Positions 35,765-47,469 of a stretch of 64,000 nucleotides of DNA are shown here, in pieces. Numbering within the stretch: the stretch's first letter is position 1; each line of letters begins with the position of its first letter. Position numbers and translations under genes: made by a program. Where the stretch lies: assembly GCA_039654915.1 (NCBI GenBank), contig CM077597.1, positions 35,004,001 to 35,068,000 on the forward strand. The letters are read 5' to 3'. The notes beneath the pieces are model-generated. The model did not search any database, had not been told where the DNA came from, and saw only the letters and a list, made by a program, of their open reading frames with translations. This stretch comes from Aquilaria yunnanensis (Eukaryota; Streptophyta; Magnoliopsida; Malvales; Thymelaeaceae).

Positions 35765-36860
35765 TTTCACATTAGTACAGACCTCATAAATTATGTTTAG
35801 GATGTTGCCATGTATTTATGGTGTGTTTTCTTTGTCTTACATTACAGGTTTTAGCTTCAAAAAAACTTATATCTATGTTATGTTACAATGTTGAAAGAGA
35901 TTATGGTCACTTCATGCTATTTTTGGCCCATAATGAGCGTACACCACTCGTGCCCTATTTCTTCATAATTTAGGGAAAGGTATAGTGGATTAGGAGTGCT
36001 ATGAACTGATTTTGATAGTGTTGTGAATATTTAAGTATGGTTCAGACACATAACTTATGGTAACCAACAAATGCTCATTTTGTTAACTTAGATGTTCATA
36101 TGTGTAGGCACTTGTTGCTACTATGGGACTAGCTACATTTGGGTCTATTTTAGTGCTTGGGAAAGCTAGTAGGAAAGGCAAAGTTGTGTAAAGTAGGCAT
36201 GTTGGTGTACGTGTAGATGTGCCTTGACATCTATCTGGGAGGCTTGGAGGAAGGTCTACCAAGACACCAATGTATGACTACTTGGACTCATCTTTGCACA
36301 TTACACTTTTTGGCTATGTAAATGATGTATTATTCATATTTTATGCATGCCGTAGTAAGTGCCTGGGGGCTACCTTTGTACATTCATATTTTGTGTATGC
36401 CCTACTAGATGCCAAAAGTGCAAGAGAACAATATAATTCATTCACTCGTTAACATCCTAAGATTAGCAAATATAGTTATATAAGATATACCTAACAGACA
36501 CAAAACCAACTAAAATAACACCTTAGCAGTAGGGCCAATTTTTCCACATAAAAATCCTTCCCCACTTAAAGACTCTTGTCCTTAAGATTTAATATAAAGC
36601 ATCACACAAAATAAAAATGTGAAATACAAGAACTAAAATACTAAGAGACTTATGGTTACAACTAGTTTATCTTGATGAAGAAGTAAATATAGGTATAACC
36701 AATCCTTGAAAGCTTAACCTTGGCCACTATGTTGAATTGTGGAATAACTAAGCATTAGGTACCTTGACTCTTTCAATGCTCTTAAAACTTAAAAATAGAC
36801 CACACCTTTACTTTGTAGCACCCAAAAAATCAGCAACTTGATTCCAACTTTTTTGTCTGT
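35765..36860. other. unassigned, no gene seen
   Basis: About 1.1 kb between the LTR of element C and the next Athila-like LTR. Two texture types: a T-rich part to about 36430 with TTTCTTTGTCTTACATTACAGG, similar in style to long gypsy LTRs, and an A-rich part with CCCCACTTAAAGACTCTTGTCC near 36552. The part to about 36430 also holds a near-repeat of TTCATATTTT(A/G)TG(T/C)ATGCC at 36330 and 36385. No reading frame has recognisable content. Confidence 0.3.
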
Positions 36861-37367
36861 TAATATACTTATATTTATACATGTTTCCTATACATTTTTC
36901 CATCATGTTTACTAGTCTCCAGATTTGTATTTGTTGGAATTTATTGTTTAATTGGTACATATTTCATTTTCTGGTCATATTTCAACACAATTTAAGTTAG
37001 GCAGAAATTTGTACAAGTTTTGGAGTTGAAATGCAAGTTTTGAAAAACATTGGGTCAAACACGGCTTGGATCACACCTATGTCAGATGTAAACATGCATG
37101 TGTTGATGCTAAACACACCTGTGTTTGTTGTTGAGCCCATGTTCAAAACCATATCTTTAAAGTACATGATTTTTACGTTCCAGGAGTTGAACACAGCCTT
37201 TAACATGGCCATGTCACAAATCATCTTTGCTTGCTATTAGGGTTTTATCGAGTTAATTCAGTAGAATATATTGAGGAAAATGAAGAGTGAAAAATAGGAG
37301 TAAAAATACAGAGAAAGGAGTTAAGTTTTCATATGAAAAGGCTGCTAGAGGTAGTTTTAATGATCAA

Positions 37368-38687
37368 TGATATGCTTATATTTAGCTATGTTTTCTATAT
37401 GTTTGCCCTTGTATTTGCTTGTATTTTGATGTGTTCATGTTAGGTTTTGGTCCTTAATCAATTCATATTTTATTTTTAGGTTATATTTTATCTTTATTTT
37501 TGTTAAAAAGGATTTTGAGAAAGTTTTTTAGTTGAATTGCAAGTTTTGGCAATGTTTGGAATAGACATGCCTTGCAACATGCCTTTATGATGGGTTACAT
37601 ACTCATGTTTGAGCTACATACCCATGAGTTAAACAATGTCATGAATTGAAGAGATTTAAGTTCTAGGGGAGTCACATGACCTTGAACATGGCTGTGTAGC
37701 AAACCATGTTTGACTGCTCATTAGGGTTTTTTGGTTTATTTCATCAAAACAGAAAAGCAAAGTGAGAAAGCAGTGGACAAACATAGAAAAATAAGAAAGT
37801 TTTCATTAAGGAAGGCTGCCAAAGGGAGTTCTGACCATTTAATGTACACCGGATCAAAGATTCATTGGAGGAAAAGCAATTCAAAGATGGAGACTTCTTT
37901 TCTTAGCTTTTCTTTGATTCTATTGGGTTTATTTTACAAAACTTTGAGCTTAATTTTCCTACTCATGCTTAGAGTAGATAAACCCTAGGATGATTTTTTT
38001 ATTGCTACTATTTTTTGGTTTAATATGATTATGCTTTTGTTGTGATCTATCCAATGTTCATTGATGCATTGATTAATAGAAATTAGCTTATTAATTCGAT
38101 GTGGGATGATGAACATATAACAAGTAGTATCCAGTTTGTTTGTTGTGGATCACTATTGGATAGAAGGGATGTTATTGTAACCTAGAGAAATAGGTGCAAT
38201 ATAATACCTTCGAACTAGGGTAAAACCTAGTAGTGGGTCGTAAGGCTAGTTAAGAAGTGCAGTAGGCCTAAACACCCTATCGGTGACTTAAGAATAGTGA
38301 TTAGCGTAATAGGAATAATAGAGAGCAAATCTAATTTACGTAGTACTCCACAATCCAATTTAATCACAACCCTGTTAAATCGAAGTACAAGCAACATAAG
38401 GGATTTTTAGGGGGATTCAATTCTAAGTGTAAGGTAACTTATTGTTAATTGTCTAAATTTTTTTTTGTGCTATAGGTAATTAGTTGTTAATTATTTTTAT
38501 TGCAATAGTTTAGTTTAGTTTATTCATAATAATTAGTTAAAAAAACATCCTTTAATTCTTGGTTAAATAATAGATAAAGGATGAGTACAGTAGATAAGCT
38601 TTATTTTTTGGGAAAAAATGATCTTGGTACTTGCCATTACTATAGTTTGATGATAGATGCACTTGCCTATGAGTTCACTATACATTA
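37368..38687 (+). repeat. second Athila-like LTR inside LTR X, 3' truncated
   Basis: Starts TGATATGCTTATATTTAGC and runs to GAGTTCA, lacking about the last 75 bp seen in 54874-56281. LTR X stops at GATCAATG just before it and resumes at ATTAGATCAAGGATTCC just after, with about 10 bp missing. No target duplication was found, so it is a truncated insertion or a recombination product. Confidence 0.6.
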
Positions 38688-38934
38688 GATCAAGGATTCC
38701 TTGGAGGACAAATGATTCAGAGATGGAGACTTCTTTTCCTAGTTTTTCTTTATTTCTACTGAGCTTATATTTCGGCATAACAAACTAAATTCACTTCTGA
38801 TACTTAGAGTAGATGAATTCTAGGGAGATATTGTGATTGTTCTTGTTTTTTTTAACATAATCATGGTTTTCTTGTGATCTATCCAATGTGCTTTGCTGTG
38901 TTGAATAATAGTTGCTAGCCTATAATACATTGAG

Positions 38935-39668
38935 TTAGGGTAAGAAGAGTATCACCCTATGAGGGTTGATATATATTAATTCATAATTGATACTACCTTA
39001 AGACTCACTTTAGCTAAATGAACAATAATAAATGACTTACTATGAAAATAACTAAGTTTATAACTTTACTTAAATTACCACTAAACAAGAAAAAAAAACA
39101 CAAAGCAAATTGTGGTTATCTAATGAATTAATGAAACACACTTCCTATGGTTTTCAGTACTTGACTTGGTTAGCTAGTGAATTAAAGCTATTGGTTTAGT
39201 TTTCCTACTTGTTAGTAAAGTCAACTAATTAGGTCCTTACTTTCCCAAGTGAAAAAGCTTAAAATAGAATAGACTCCCATCCGAGTTACTAGTTTAAAAG
39301 AGGAATTATCAAGCCTAATTTACCTTCATCTAAAGACCTAGACTAGTCTCCCAACAAGTCCATAGTCATCACACCCTTCTCATAGTTCCAATCACTTTTA
39401 ATCTTTTCCAAGAGTTTAAAAGCAATTATGGTGCAAGTAACTGTGGCCATCGACTAGCTCATTCAACAATAAGCTTAAAAGAAGAGTAAACAAGCATTTG
39501 AGAGAAAACCAAATTCAAATAGTCATTAATCCAACCAACATAACCAATTCAAGTAGCTAAAACCGTCAAAAGTGTAGAGAAAACTACTCCACAATCAAAC
39601 TAAAAAAAGACATGAAAATACACAAAAACATCTATGCCTAGCTCCAAGGAAGAGCAAAAAAGGAACCA
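38935..39668. repeat. 0.7-kb unassigned insertion in LTR X
   Basis: It breaks the alignment of LTR X between AATACATTGAG and GATGTGGGATGATG. Read on the minus strand it resembles leader or LTR sequence of another gypsy element (for example GACTAGTCTAGGTCTTTAGA near 39345). It starts with an imperfect inverted repeat around TAGGGTAAGAAGAGTATCACCCTA. No target duplication or coding frame was seen. Confidence 0.45.
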
Positions 39669-40282
39669 AAGTGGATGTGGGATGATGAACATAGCCAGGT
39701 AGTATCTGAGGTGCTTGTTGTGGATCACTAGTGGGTACAAGGGATATTATCATGGTCAGGAATAATAGGTGTGATATAATACCTCTCAACTAGGGTGAAA
39801 CCTTGTTGTTAGGTCATAGGACTAATAGCACATTCTTAGGAAACATGCTAGAACTAGCCACCTTATCAATGACTTACGAAAATAGGTTAGTAAAAGGGAA
39901 TAATAGGGAGTTAATCTAATTTAGGTAGTACTCCATAGTCTAAGTTAATCATATACTTGTTAAACCAAAGTAAAAATAATACAATAAATTTCTAGGGGGA
40001 TTCAATTCTAAGTATGATGTATCTTATTGTTGATTGTTTGATTACTTAATGCTTTTAGTAATTAGTTAGTTAATTATTTTTTCTACACTGGTTAGTTTAG
40101 ATAATTCTAAGTTAATTAGTAAAACAAACTCTTAATTGTTAATTAGATGATAAGGAGAAATGTTGAGTATGGTAGACAACTCCGTTCTTTGGGAAAAAAA
40201 GATATTGATACCTTCCACTGCTATACTTTGATGATAAGTGCGCTTACCCGTGAGTTCACATATTTATAAGTGTAGAGAGATT

Positions 40283-42509
40283 TTGTTACCACATCACAAA
40301 AATGGGAGAATTACAAGTGTGTCATAATGGCTAAAAACCATTATATTGTGTAATTCTCACCATAGTGATTGAAGTGTGGGAGTTAAAAGGCATGATCAAC
40401 ACCTCCTTAAAAGTGTTCCAAGTTAGTAACTTGGCCTACAAGAAATGCCTTAAGGATTGCTTGTTTGTCAGGCAACCTATGGAATTTTTTGTAAGATTTT
40501 GAAAATTTGGGTACTCAATTGCAAAACTTTCACAAAAGAGATTTGGAGAGTTATAGGAAGGATATGAATGGTATGAAAGTGCTATTGGAGGACCGAATTG
40601 CTTATAGAAGACAAGTATGGACAAAGGAAAACACAAAAAGGCTTTAAGGGCTTAAGTGTCATATTGTGTGCCTTTGGTTGTCCATGCTTATGACCTAAGT
40701 CAAATGGAAGTTTTGTAGGGTTATCCTACATAAAGAGGGGCTGCAATGGCATGGGATAAGGAATTCAAATGTTGGCCAAGAGATTAAGGTAAAGAAACCA
40801 TGGTCTTGTAGCATGGAAAATGATGTAAAGCTTGGTTAAGCTTGTTAAGTGTGTTTAGTGCACTTAAGACCATATAAGTGTCCATTCTTGTCCTTATCTC
40901 CCAAATTTCAGCCTCCACAAGCAAAAAGGAAGTCAGCCCTCTCCTCCACACTTCCTCCATAGCCACCATACCTTCAAACTCAAAATGACTTCCAATTGAA
41001 GACAAGGAAGCACAATTGGAAGCTATTTGGTGCTTTTGCTTGAGTGCACCTAGGATCAAGCTCTAATTTCAGCCTACCCATCAAGGTAAGGGTTATCTTG
41101 TTCTCGTGGGTTATTTTTTGTATTTTCAAGCAACCATGGAGCTAGGGCTAAGCTTGGAAGAGAGCAATGAGCTTGATGAACCAAGTTTAGTGAGGGGAGT
41201 GCACTTATTGAAGGTTTTGTGACCTAGTGTGAAGTGCACAATGATGGCAGTGAAGTGAGAGTTTCTAGAGCCCAAATCCTCCTAAGACCAAGAATTAGCT
41301 TTAGAAGGGCTTCCATAGTGATTTGGTTATGTTTATTATGTGTTTTATGGACTAACCTATGGTATATGTTGCTGCCACATTTCATGTGTTTGTTGGTTGT
41401 GAATGGCTGCTGCATTGGTTGCTATATGTTGTATATATGCATTGTGGTTTTTATGTTTTAGTGTCTTTGGATGTAGGTTTTAATGATGGTTACATCGCCT
41501 ATTGAATCCAAGTGCTACCCTTACTAAGTTTCTCAATGAAAATTACTCCCCTCAATTATGTCATTTCAGTTCCAGCTGAAACGTCACCTTTAAACTAACC
41601 TTTGTTGTTTTGAGTTTTGCCCTAAATTTTTAGGTACTTTAAATTCCATATGTATAGTTGTGATATGGAAATTTTTGTGATTTTAGGAGCACATTTGGTA
41701 TTTTTAGTGATGGTAATTATTCTGTTATGCAGCAGTTGTCCAGCATCCTCTTCTAGAGTCCATATTGTCTCAGGCACTGCTATAACTTAGGCTACATATT
41801 TAGCTGACTTAATAACATTATGTAATGCATGTATGAATGTACATGTACTGTATGTAAAATGAGACAAGTATGTGAACATTTGAGTAATGTCTTGGCTATG
41901 TATGTGATGTGGTGCAAAGCTACCTAAGTGTGAATGATAGGCTACTTACTTGTAAATTCTGTTTTGACTATATAAAGTTTCTAGATGTAAGAGAATGTAT
42001 TTCCCATGTGTATTAGACATGTATGGTATATCCTTGGAGTGCTTACCCCTGTGAATGAAGTGTTTGCACACTTATGAAATTTTGTGTAGGCAAAATGGTC
42101 ATAAAGTGACCAGAATTTTGACTCTGCACTCAAAATGCTGTATCTCCCTGTGTGGATGAATCTTGGTATGAAATTTTTTCCACACCTAGATTACACCCAG
42201 ATTTTCAACTGGGATTTGGAATTTCTGAATTTGGATCCCTATACCTAAAGATATGATGTTGCAAAGTTGGCTAAGTTACTGTTCATTTGATCAGAATTTT
42301 GTAACCAACTTAAAAAATCCATAATTTGGTCCATAAGTGGGCTATTGATGTAAAACAAAATTCCTTGGTTTGATCTAAGTCTATACTTGATAATGGAGCA
42401 AAGAAAATAGGGGGTTACATGGCTAGAATGAAACAGTTTATTAGTGGAAGTTACAAGTATAGTGGCTGGTCACTAGAACTTAACAAGATTACCTAATGTG
42501 TGGTAGCCA
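40283..42509 (+). mobile_element. 2.2-kb solo LTR, gypsy-like, copy 1
   Basis: Starts TTGTTACC and ends GGTAGCCA, imperfect inverted termini, with target duplication AGATT at 40278-40282 and 42510-42514. It aligns along its length with 47470-49728. Contains CTTCCTCCATAGCCACCA near 40951 and GGTAAGGGTTATC near 41084. Inserted near the 3' end of LTR X. Short open frames inside are not conserved between the copies as proteins. Confidence 0.75.
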
Positions 42510-42568
42510 AGATTATTCATCAATGTAGTAGGAAGAGTTTTTGTGAAGTAGAAAATACGCTAATTTTT

Positions 42569-42586
42569 TGGCACCGTTGCTAGGGA
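42569..42586 (+). other. Athila-type primer-binding site
   Basis: TGGCACCGTTGCTAGGG, two changes from TGGCGCCGTTGCCGGGG, the aspartate-tRNA complement used by Athila-type elements. It lies 9 bases after the end of LTR X. Confidence 0.75.
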
Positions 42587-42829
42587 ACATTTGTTTAGAT
42601 TGTTACCTAAAAGATTGATCTTTATTAATCTAGCCATTTATTTTATTGCATTATTTTTATTTGAATTTTTAGTTTACTTATTTTTTGTTCTTTTCTTGTA
42701 GGAAAATTGGTACATAACCTATAGCCATCCTTGTAAAGTGATTGAAGTCGATCTAGAAATTGAAAGAACTTTGAGAAAACTTTATTTCATGAATGGTTAT
42801 GAGTCATAACCATTATATCCTAAGGTAAA

Positions 42830-44110
42830 GCAACAAGGAGAAAGTCAAGAGCATTCACTCAACGAAGATCAAAATCAAGCAAGCATTATGTCTAAATATG
42901 CAAAGTCCTCTGTTGAAGGGAGGGAATAAAGTATTGTTAGACCTGTCAATGCCAATTATTTTGAGACCAAAATGAATATTGTTCAGATGGTTTAGAATTG
43001 TGTTCTATTTGGCAATTTTGTGGATGAGGATCTTAATGCTCACATTGATAGTTTCCTAGAGATATGTGATACTTTAAAAATTACTAGAGCTAGTGACTAT
43101 AGCATTTGATTGAGGTTGTTTCCATTTTCATTAAGAGGAAGAAGAAAGCAATAGTTGACTTCACTTCTAAGAGGTTCAATTGCCACTTAGAATGCTTTTT
43201 CTAAGAAATTTCTGTTGAAGTATTTTACTCTAGCTAAGACTGCAAGGTTCTGTAATGATATTTTTGCTTTTAGTCAAATGGATTTTGAGACATTATATAA
43301 AGCTTGGGAAAGATTCAAGGATTTGTTGAGAAGGTGTCCTTATTATAAATTACCTACATGGATGCAAGTGCAAACATTTTGCAATGGTCTGAATTATGGC
43401 TCTAGGAAGATAATCGAAGCACCAATTGGTGGTACTCTAAATAACAAGACACCTGAAGCAACACAGGATTTGATTAATGAGATGGCTATACACAATTATC
43501 AATGGCAATCATCATATGGAATTAAATCGAGTAAAGAAACTATAGTTCAAAATTATGATGCTCATTCAGTTCTAGCAAATCAAGTTGAAGCTTTGATAAG
43601 GGAGTTCAAAACTTTTGCTGCTAGTCAAAAGCAAGTTATCGTAATGCAATGTGAAATTTATGGAGAAGGACATTTAAGTAATGACTCCCAGATGCAAAAT
43701 TGGTAGAGCAAATCCGAACAAGTGGATTATGTTGGAAATCCACTGAGGCCATAGAACAATCCTTACAGCAAAACTTATAATCTAGGATGGAGGAATCATC
43801 CTAATTTTTCTTGGAGTAATTAGAGGCAACAACAACCACCTGGTTTTTAGCCTAGATCACAGTAAGAAATAAGACCAACTATGGATGAGTTGATCTTCAA
43901 GTGTATGCAACATTCTGGCACCAGGATTGATACTAATGAGTACAAGCTGAGAAATATGAGAGCAAGTATGTAGAATTTTGAGACTCAGCTAGGTTAGCTT
44001 GAGAAAATAGTTTCCGAAACACCACAAGGTATCCTACCATCTAATATTGAGCCAAATCCAAGCAGAGTTTGTAATCCAACCTTCTGTCAAAAGGCAAATG
44101 GTCATGTGGA
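42830..44110 (+). pseudogene. Athila-type gag remnant
   Basis: The longest intact part (43215-43706, 163 codons) reads LAKTARFCNDIFAFSQMDFE, then YKAWERFKDLLRRCPYY, QTFCNGL and LINEMAIHNYQW. This is the capsid region of Athila-type gag. Upstream sequence in the same protein, with stops, begins RPVNANYFETKMNIVQ near 42940 and ends with FLLKYFTLAKTA. Downstream, past the stop at 43704, a proline- and glutamine-rich part and a short coiled-coil-like part decay by 44110. Protease and all of pol are missing. Confidence 0.82.
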
Positions 44111-44640
44111 TGTTAAGGTCTTAAAAGGGAAGGAAGAATATCCTTGAGCTATCAAGGAAGACGTTAGGCCAATGACGTTAAACAAAGCGCATCTTAGGAG
44201 GCAACTTAACCGTTAATAGTTTTTCTTTTCTTTTGTTTTCCATTTAGTCATGTTTTTTCATTCTCTGATTTTCCATTTATTAGTTTGATTGTCTTTTGAT
44301 TGTCTTATAATTCTATGCTCTGTGCTGTGACATAAGAAATTAGGCCATTTATTAGGAAATATTTATTCAAGGTGGGGAGAAAAAAGTGCAATTCAATTTC
44401 GGGTAGGTTTGCAATTTTTTTAAGTTTCTATCAGTAAACACACCTTTACACACACCCATGTTCAAAGCTATGTATCTAAACATGTATTTAAACATTGCCA
44501 TGTTTACTCTAAAACACTATTTTTTTTAGAAAACTTTTCATTTAAGTTACAACACCCAAACAAGTTTTTGTGTCATGACCATGTTCTTAAGCGTGCCACA
44601 TAAACATGGTTTATATCATGCCTATATTATTACTTATGTT
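44111..44640 (+). other. post-pol region of the Athila-type element, joined directly to gag
   Basis: GACGTTAAACAAAGCGC followed by GGAGGCAAC (about 44178-44210) is a hallmark found after pol in Athila-type elements. Here it follows gag within 100 bp, so pol was deleted. A purine-rich AAGGTGGGGAGAAAAAAG lies at 44371-44388, then a CATG-rich stretch to 44640. No gene. Confidence 0.6.
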
Positions 44641-47469
44641 TATTATGAATAAAAAAAACAATAGTTAAGCACGTGAGGAACCATCCCAATAAATGCTTAA
44701 TTAATTTACTATTTAGGCCAAATCATTCTGTTAGCTAATCCAAACCTCAATTAAGCCAGAATCATTCCTCATTCCTAGGATCGTTTTGCCAAGAAATCTT
44801 AGCCACGTGCTTAGCATTTAGTATTTAGTTGAGAGTTAATAAAACATTTACTTAATTTCAATAAAATGCTTAGGTTTATTAAACTAAGACAATGGTTCAA
44901 TGGGATTTAAAAAAACACATGAATAAAATATGCGTGGCCACATATAAAAATATGTAATACTTATGCATGCACGAGTGATATATAGTGCTAAACCACAAAT
45001 GAAAACTTCACTCATAGCAAGTAAATACTATGGTAACACAATATCTAAGTGTTTTGCTAATCAACCTAAATAAGCAATTTCATGGGTTGATAAGCCTAAC
45101 CCAAATAGTAATAATACATGCTATGGTTGTACTAAGTCAAAGTCAACACTAGTAGACCTCCTACTAGCTACTACCATCGTGCTGTAAAATAATCATTACC
45201 CAAAATGGTCAATGGGCCCACCTTTGCTCAAGAGAGAAAAACTTAAGCAATGAACGACCCCAGAAATCAGTGCCTAACTACCTTGCTATACAAGGAAAAT
45301 AAGTTTGGATTTAAAATTTGATCATAAGTGCATGCAACATATGAAAAATGAACGTGTAATATATGAAAATTGTACCTATGAAAAACTAACAGACAAGTAC
45401 CAAATAATCATTGTGAATTATTCGGCTCTGGCACAACATTATCTCCACATTAACATCAAGGATAATATATAAAATACTTAGTAAGGAATTCTAAACAACA
45501 TCACCCATAATGGACTATATGCACATATTGCCAAGCATGCATGAACCTTGCCCATAATTTATATAAGCGTGCCATGAGCTCTTATGGTGTGGAGTATTAT
45601 ATAATGATAATCATATCATACCCATGGATGTGTCTTGCTCCTTCTAGGGCATCTTTGACCATATGTATGCTTACTTGTGGCCTAAGTTATTTAATGGGCC
45701 TAAGTGCGATTTGGGCCTTAAGGCATTGTCGTGTGCTCCCCTTCATGGGTCATGCCTAAATTGCAACCCAAGGCCTACATGAAACCAAAGGCCCTAGTAT
45801 GTGCACATTCAACCCCCTTCATGGGCTCACCTTTAGGAGCCATTTAGGCATACACAGTAACATGACCCCTTGGGCACACCTGTGTGCACCCTATGACTCC
45901 TAACTCACCCTACTTCTAGGCACCCCAAAATAATTATGCATCTAGGAGCCCATGTCCCACTCGCATCCATACATTCCAAGCCCTTGAGCTCGGTCACAAC
46001 ATGTACACACCCAAATTGAGGCATACCTCTCTTGTACTTGCCAAACCTTGAAGGTTTAGCAACAATCATCTACCAAGCACCCATGGCTTGGTCCACACAA
46101 CATTTTACAACCTATGCACCAAGGACAACACCTATTGCCCAAGCTAGGAGCTAGGTCCGACCTTAGTGGCACTTGAGCCCTCTTTGGTTCTATTGGTCTC
46201 CTCGTGCCCTTTTTTCCCTAGCTTTCACAGCCAAAATATGGAAAAATCTTCCCAAAGAAAGAAAGGCAATAACACATTACCATTGTGTAGATCACCACTT
46301 CTTTCTAAGTTTCAAGCACCACAAATCCTTTCTTAGTCCTTTTGGAGTCCCTTAACAACATCTAAAATACCATTTAGACAATCAACATTTTTTAGCCTAG
46401 GGGCAACATTTTCACTGCACATAAATAAACCAAAATGACCTTATCACCTTAGTAGAAAATCTTAAATGAAAACTCTTTTCCAAAGCCCCATGGTTCTCTT
46501 TCCTCTTACCAAGCTTAATATCAAGAACCAAGGGTTTTTAGGAGTACCATGTTGTTGATTAAAGAAGAAAAAACCTAGTTATAGTAAAACAAAGTATCTC
46601 ACCACAATAAACAGCCAAAAGCCATGCTCCTATGAAGCTAAATCAAGGTTCCTAAGCTCTCCCTTACAACATGCCCATCTTTCCTTTCATTTACCACTCA
46701 AATGCCTTTATTCTCTTGATTTTCTTTGGCTTTTTGGTGAAGGCTAAATGGCTGGAGGTGTTTTGGAAGAGAGGATGAAATGTTGGGGGTGTTTGTGGGC
46801 GTGAAAATTGGTAAAAGAGGGATGAGGGAGTAAAGTAATGATGGTTAAAGGCTTTACATGGTCCTTAGTGGTTTGATACTTATCTAAGGTATGCAGCAGA
46901 CTCCACATTTTTTAGGCTACAAAATCTACTCCATTCAGGCCTTGCTTTATTCTCCAAAGTTTCTAAGATGTGCTTTGGGTGAAACAGCCTTTTAGGTTTC
47001 ATAACCCTTGTTTAAAAGGTTGTAACCTCCATAAAGCCCTCCAAATTTTTTTCCTTTAAAAATTCAATACCTTTTCACTTCCCTCTGAAACTAGCCATGT
47101 CCCAAGCTACCATTGACCATGGCTTACAAGAGCTTGCCCCCTTAACTCAAGTTTGACCAAGTTAAATTAGCAAAATGCCCTCCTCAGCTTTTGTTGCAAG
47201 AAAGTTTTAATCTTGGGCAATTTAACTCCAAACTTTCCAAAATTTCACCAAATGACATCAAACACCATTTCTCACCTTCTCCATGCTTAAAATTGAAATT
47301 AATATATTACACTTCCTTTTCCTTACTTCCTTAAAAAGAAAAGCCAATCCTGGTCAAATTAAGTTCAAATTTCATCAAGATTTTCATTTCACTTCTAGAA
47401 ACTCAATTCCATATTCCTTAGCTGTATTTTCACCTTTGACTTACTGAATTACCATTTTTCCCCTCATTT
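44641..47469 (-). repeat. unassigned long repeat, probably a long gypsy LTR
   Basis: No gene is supported. On the minus strand it looks like the U3, leader and U5 of a long gypsy LTR: the right end reads TGGTAATAGAAATGAGGGG, and CTCCAGCCATTTAGCCTTC lies near 46745. The left limit is set only by where Athila-like sequence ends. No matching copy elsewhere in the window and no target duplication. Confidence 0.4.

Larger units (their letters stand above)
36861..42559 (+). repeat. Athila-like 5' LTR (LTR X), interrupted three times
   Basis: Starts TAATATACTTATATTTA (against TGATATGC in other copies) and ends TAGAAAATACG just before the primer site, aligning to the ends of 54874-56281. LTR segments are 36861-37367, about 38688-38934, about 39669-40282 and 42510-42559. 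Interruptions: a second Athila-like LTR (37368-38687), a 0.7-kb fragment (about 38935-39668) and a 2.2-kb solo LTR (40283-42509). Confidence 0.65.
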
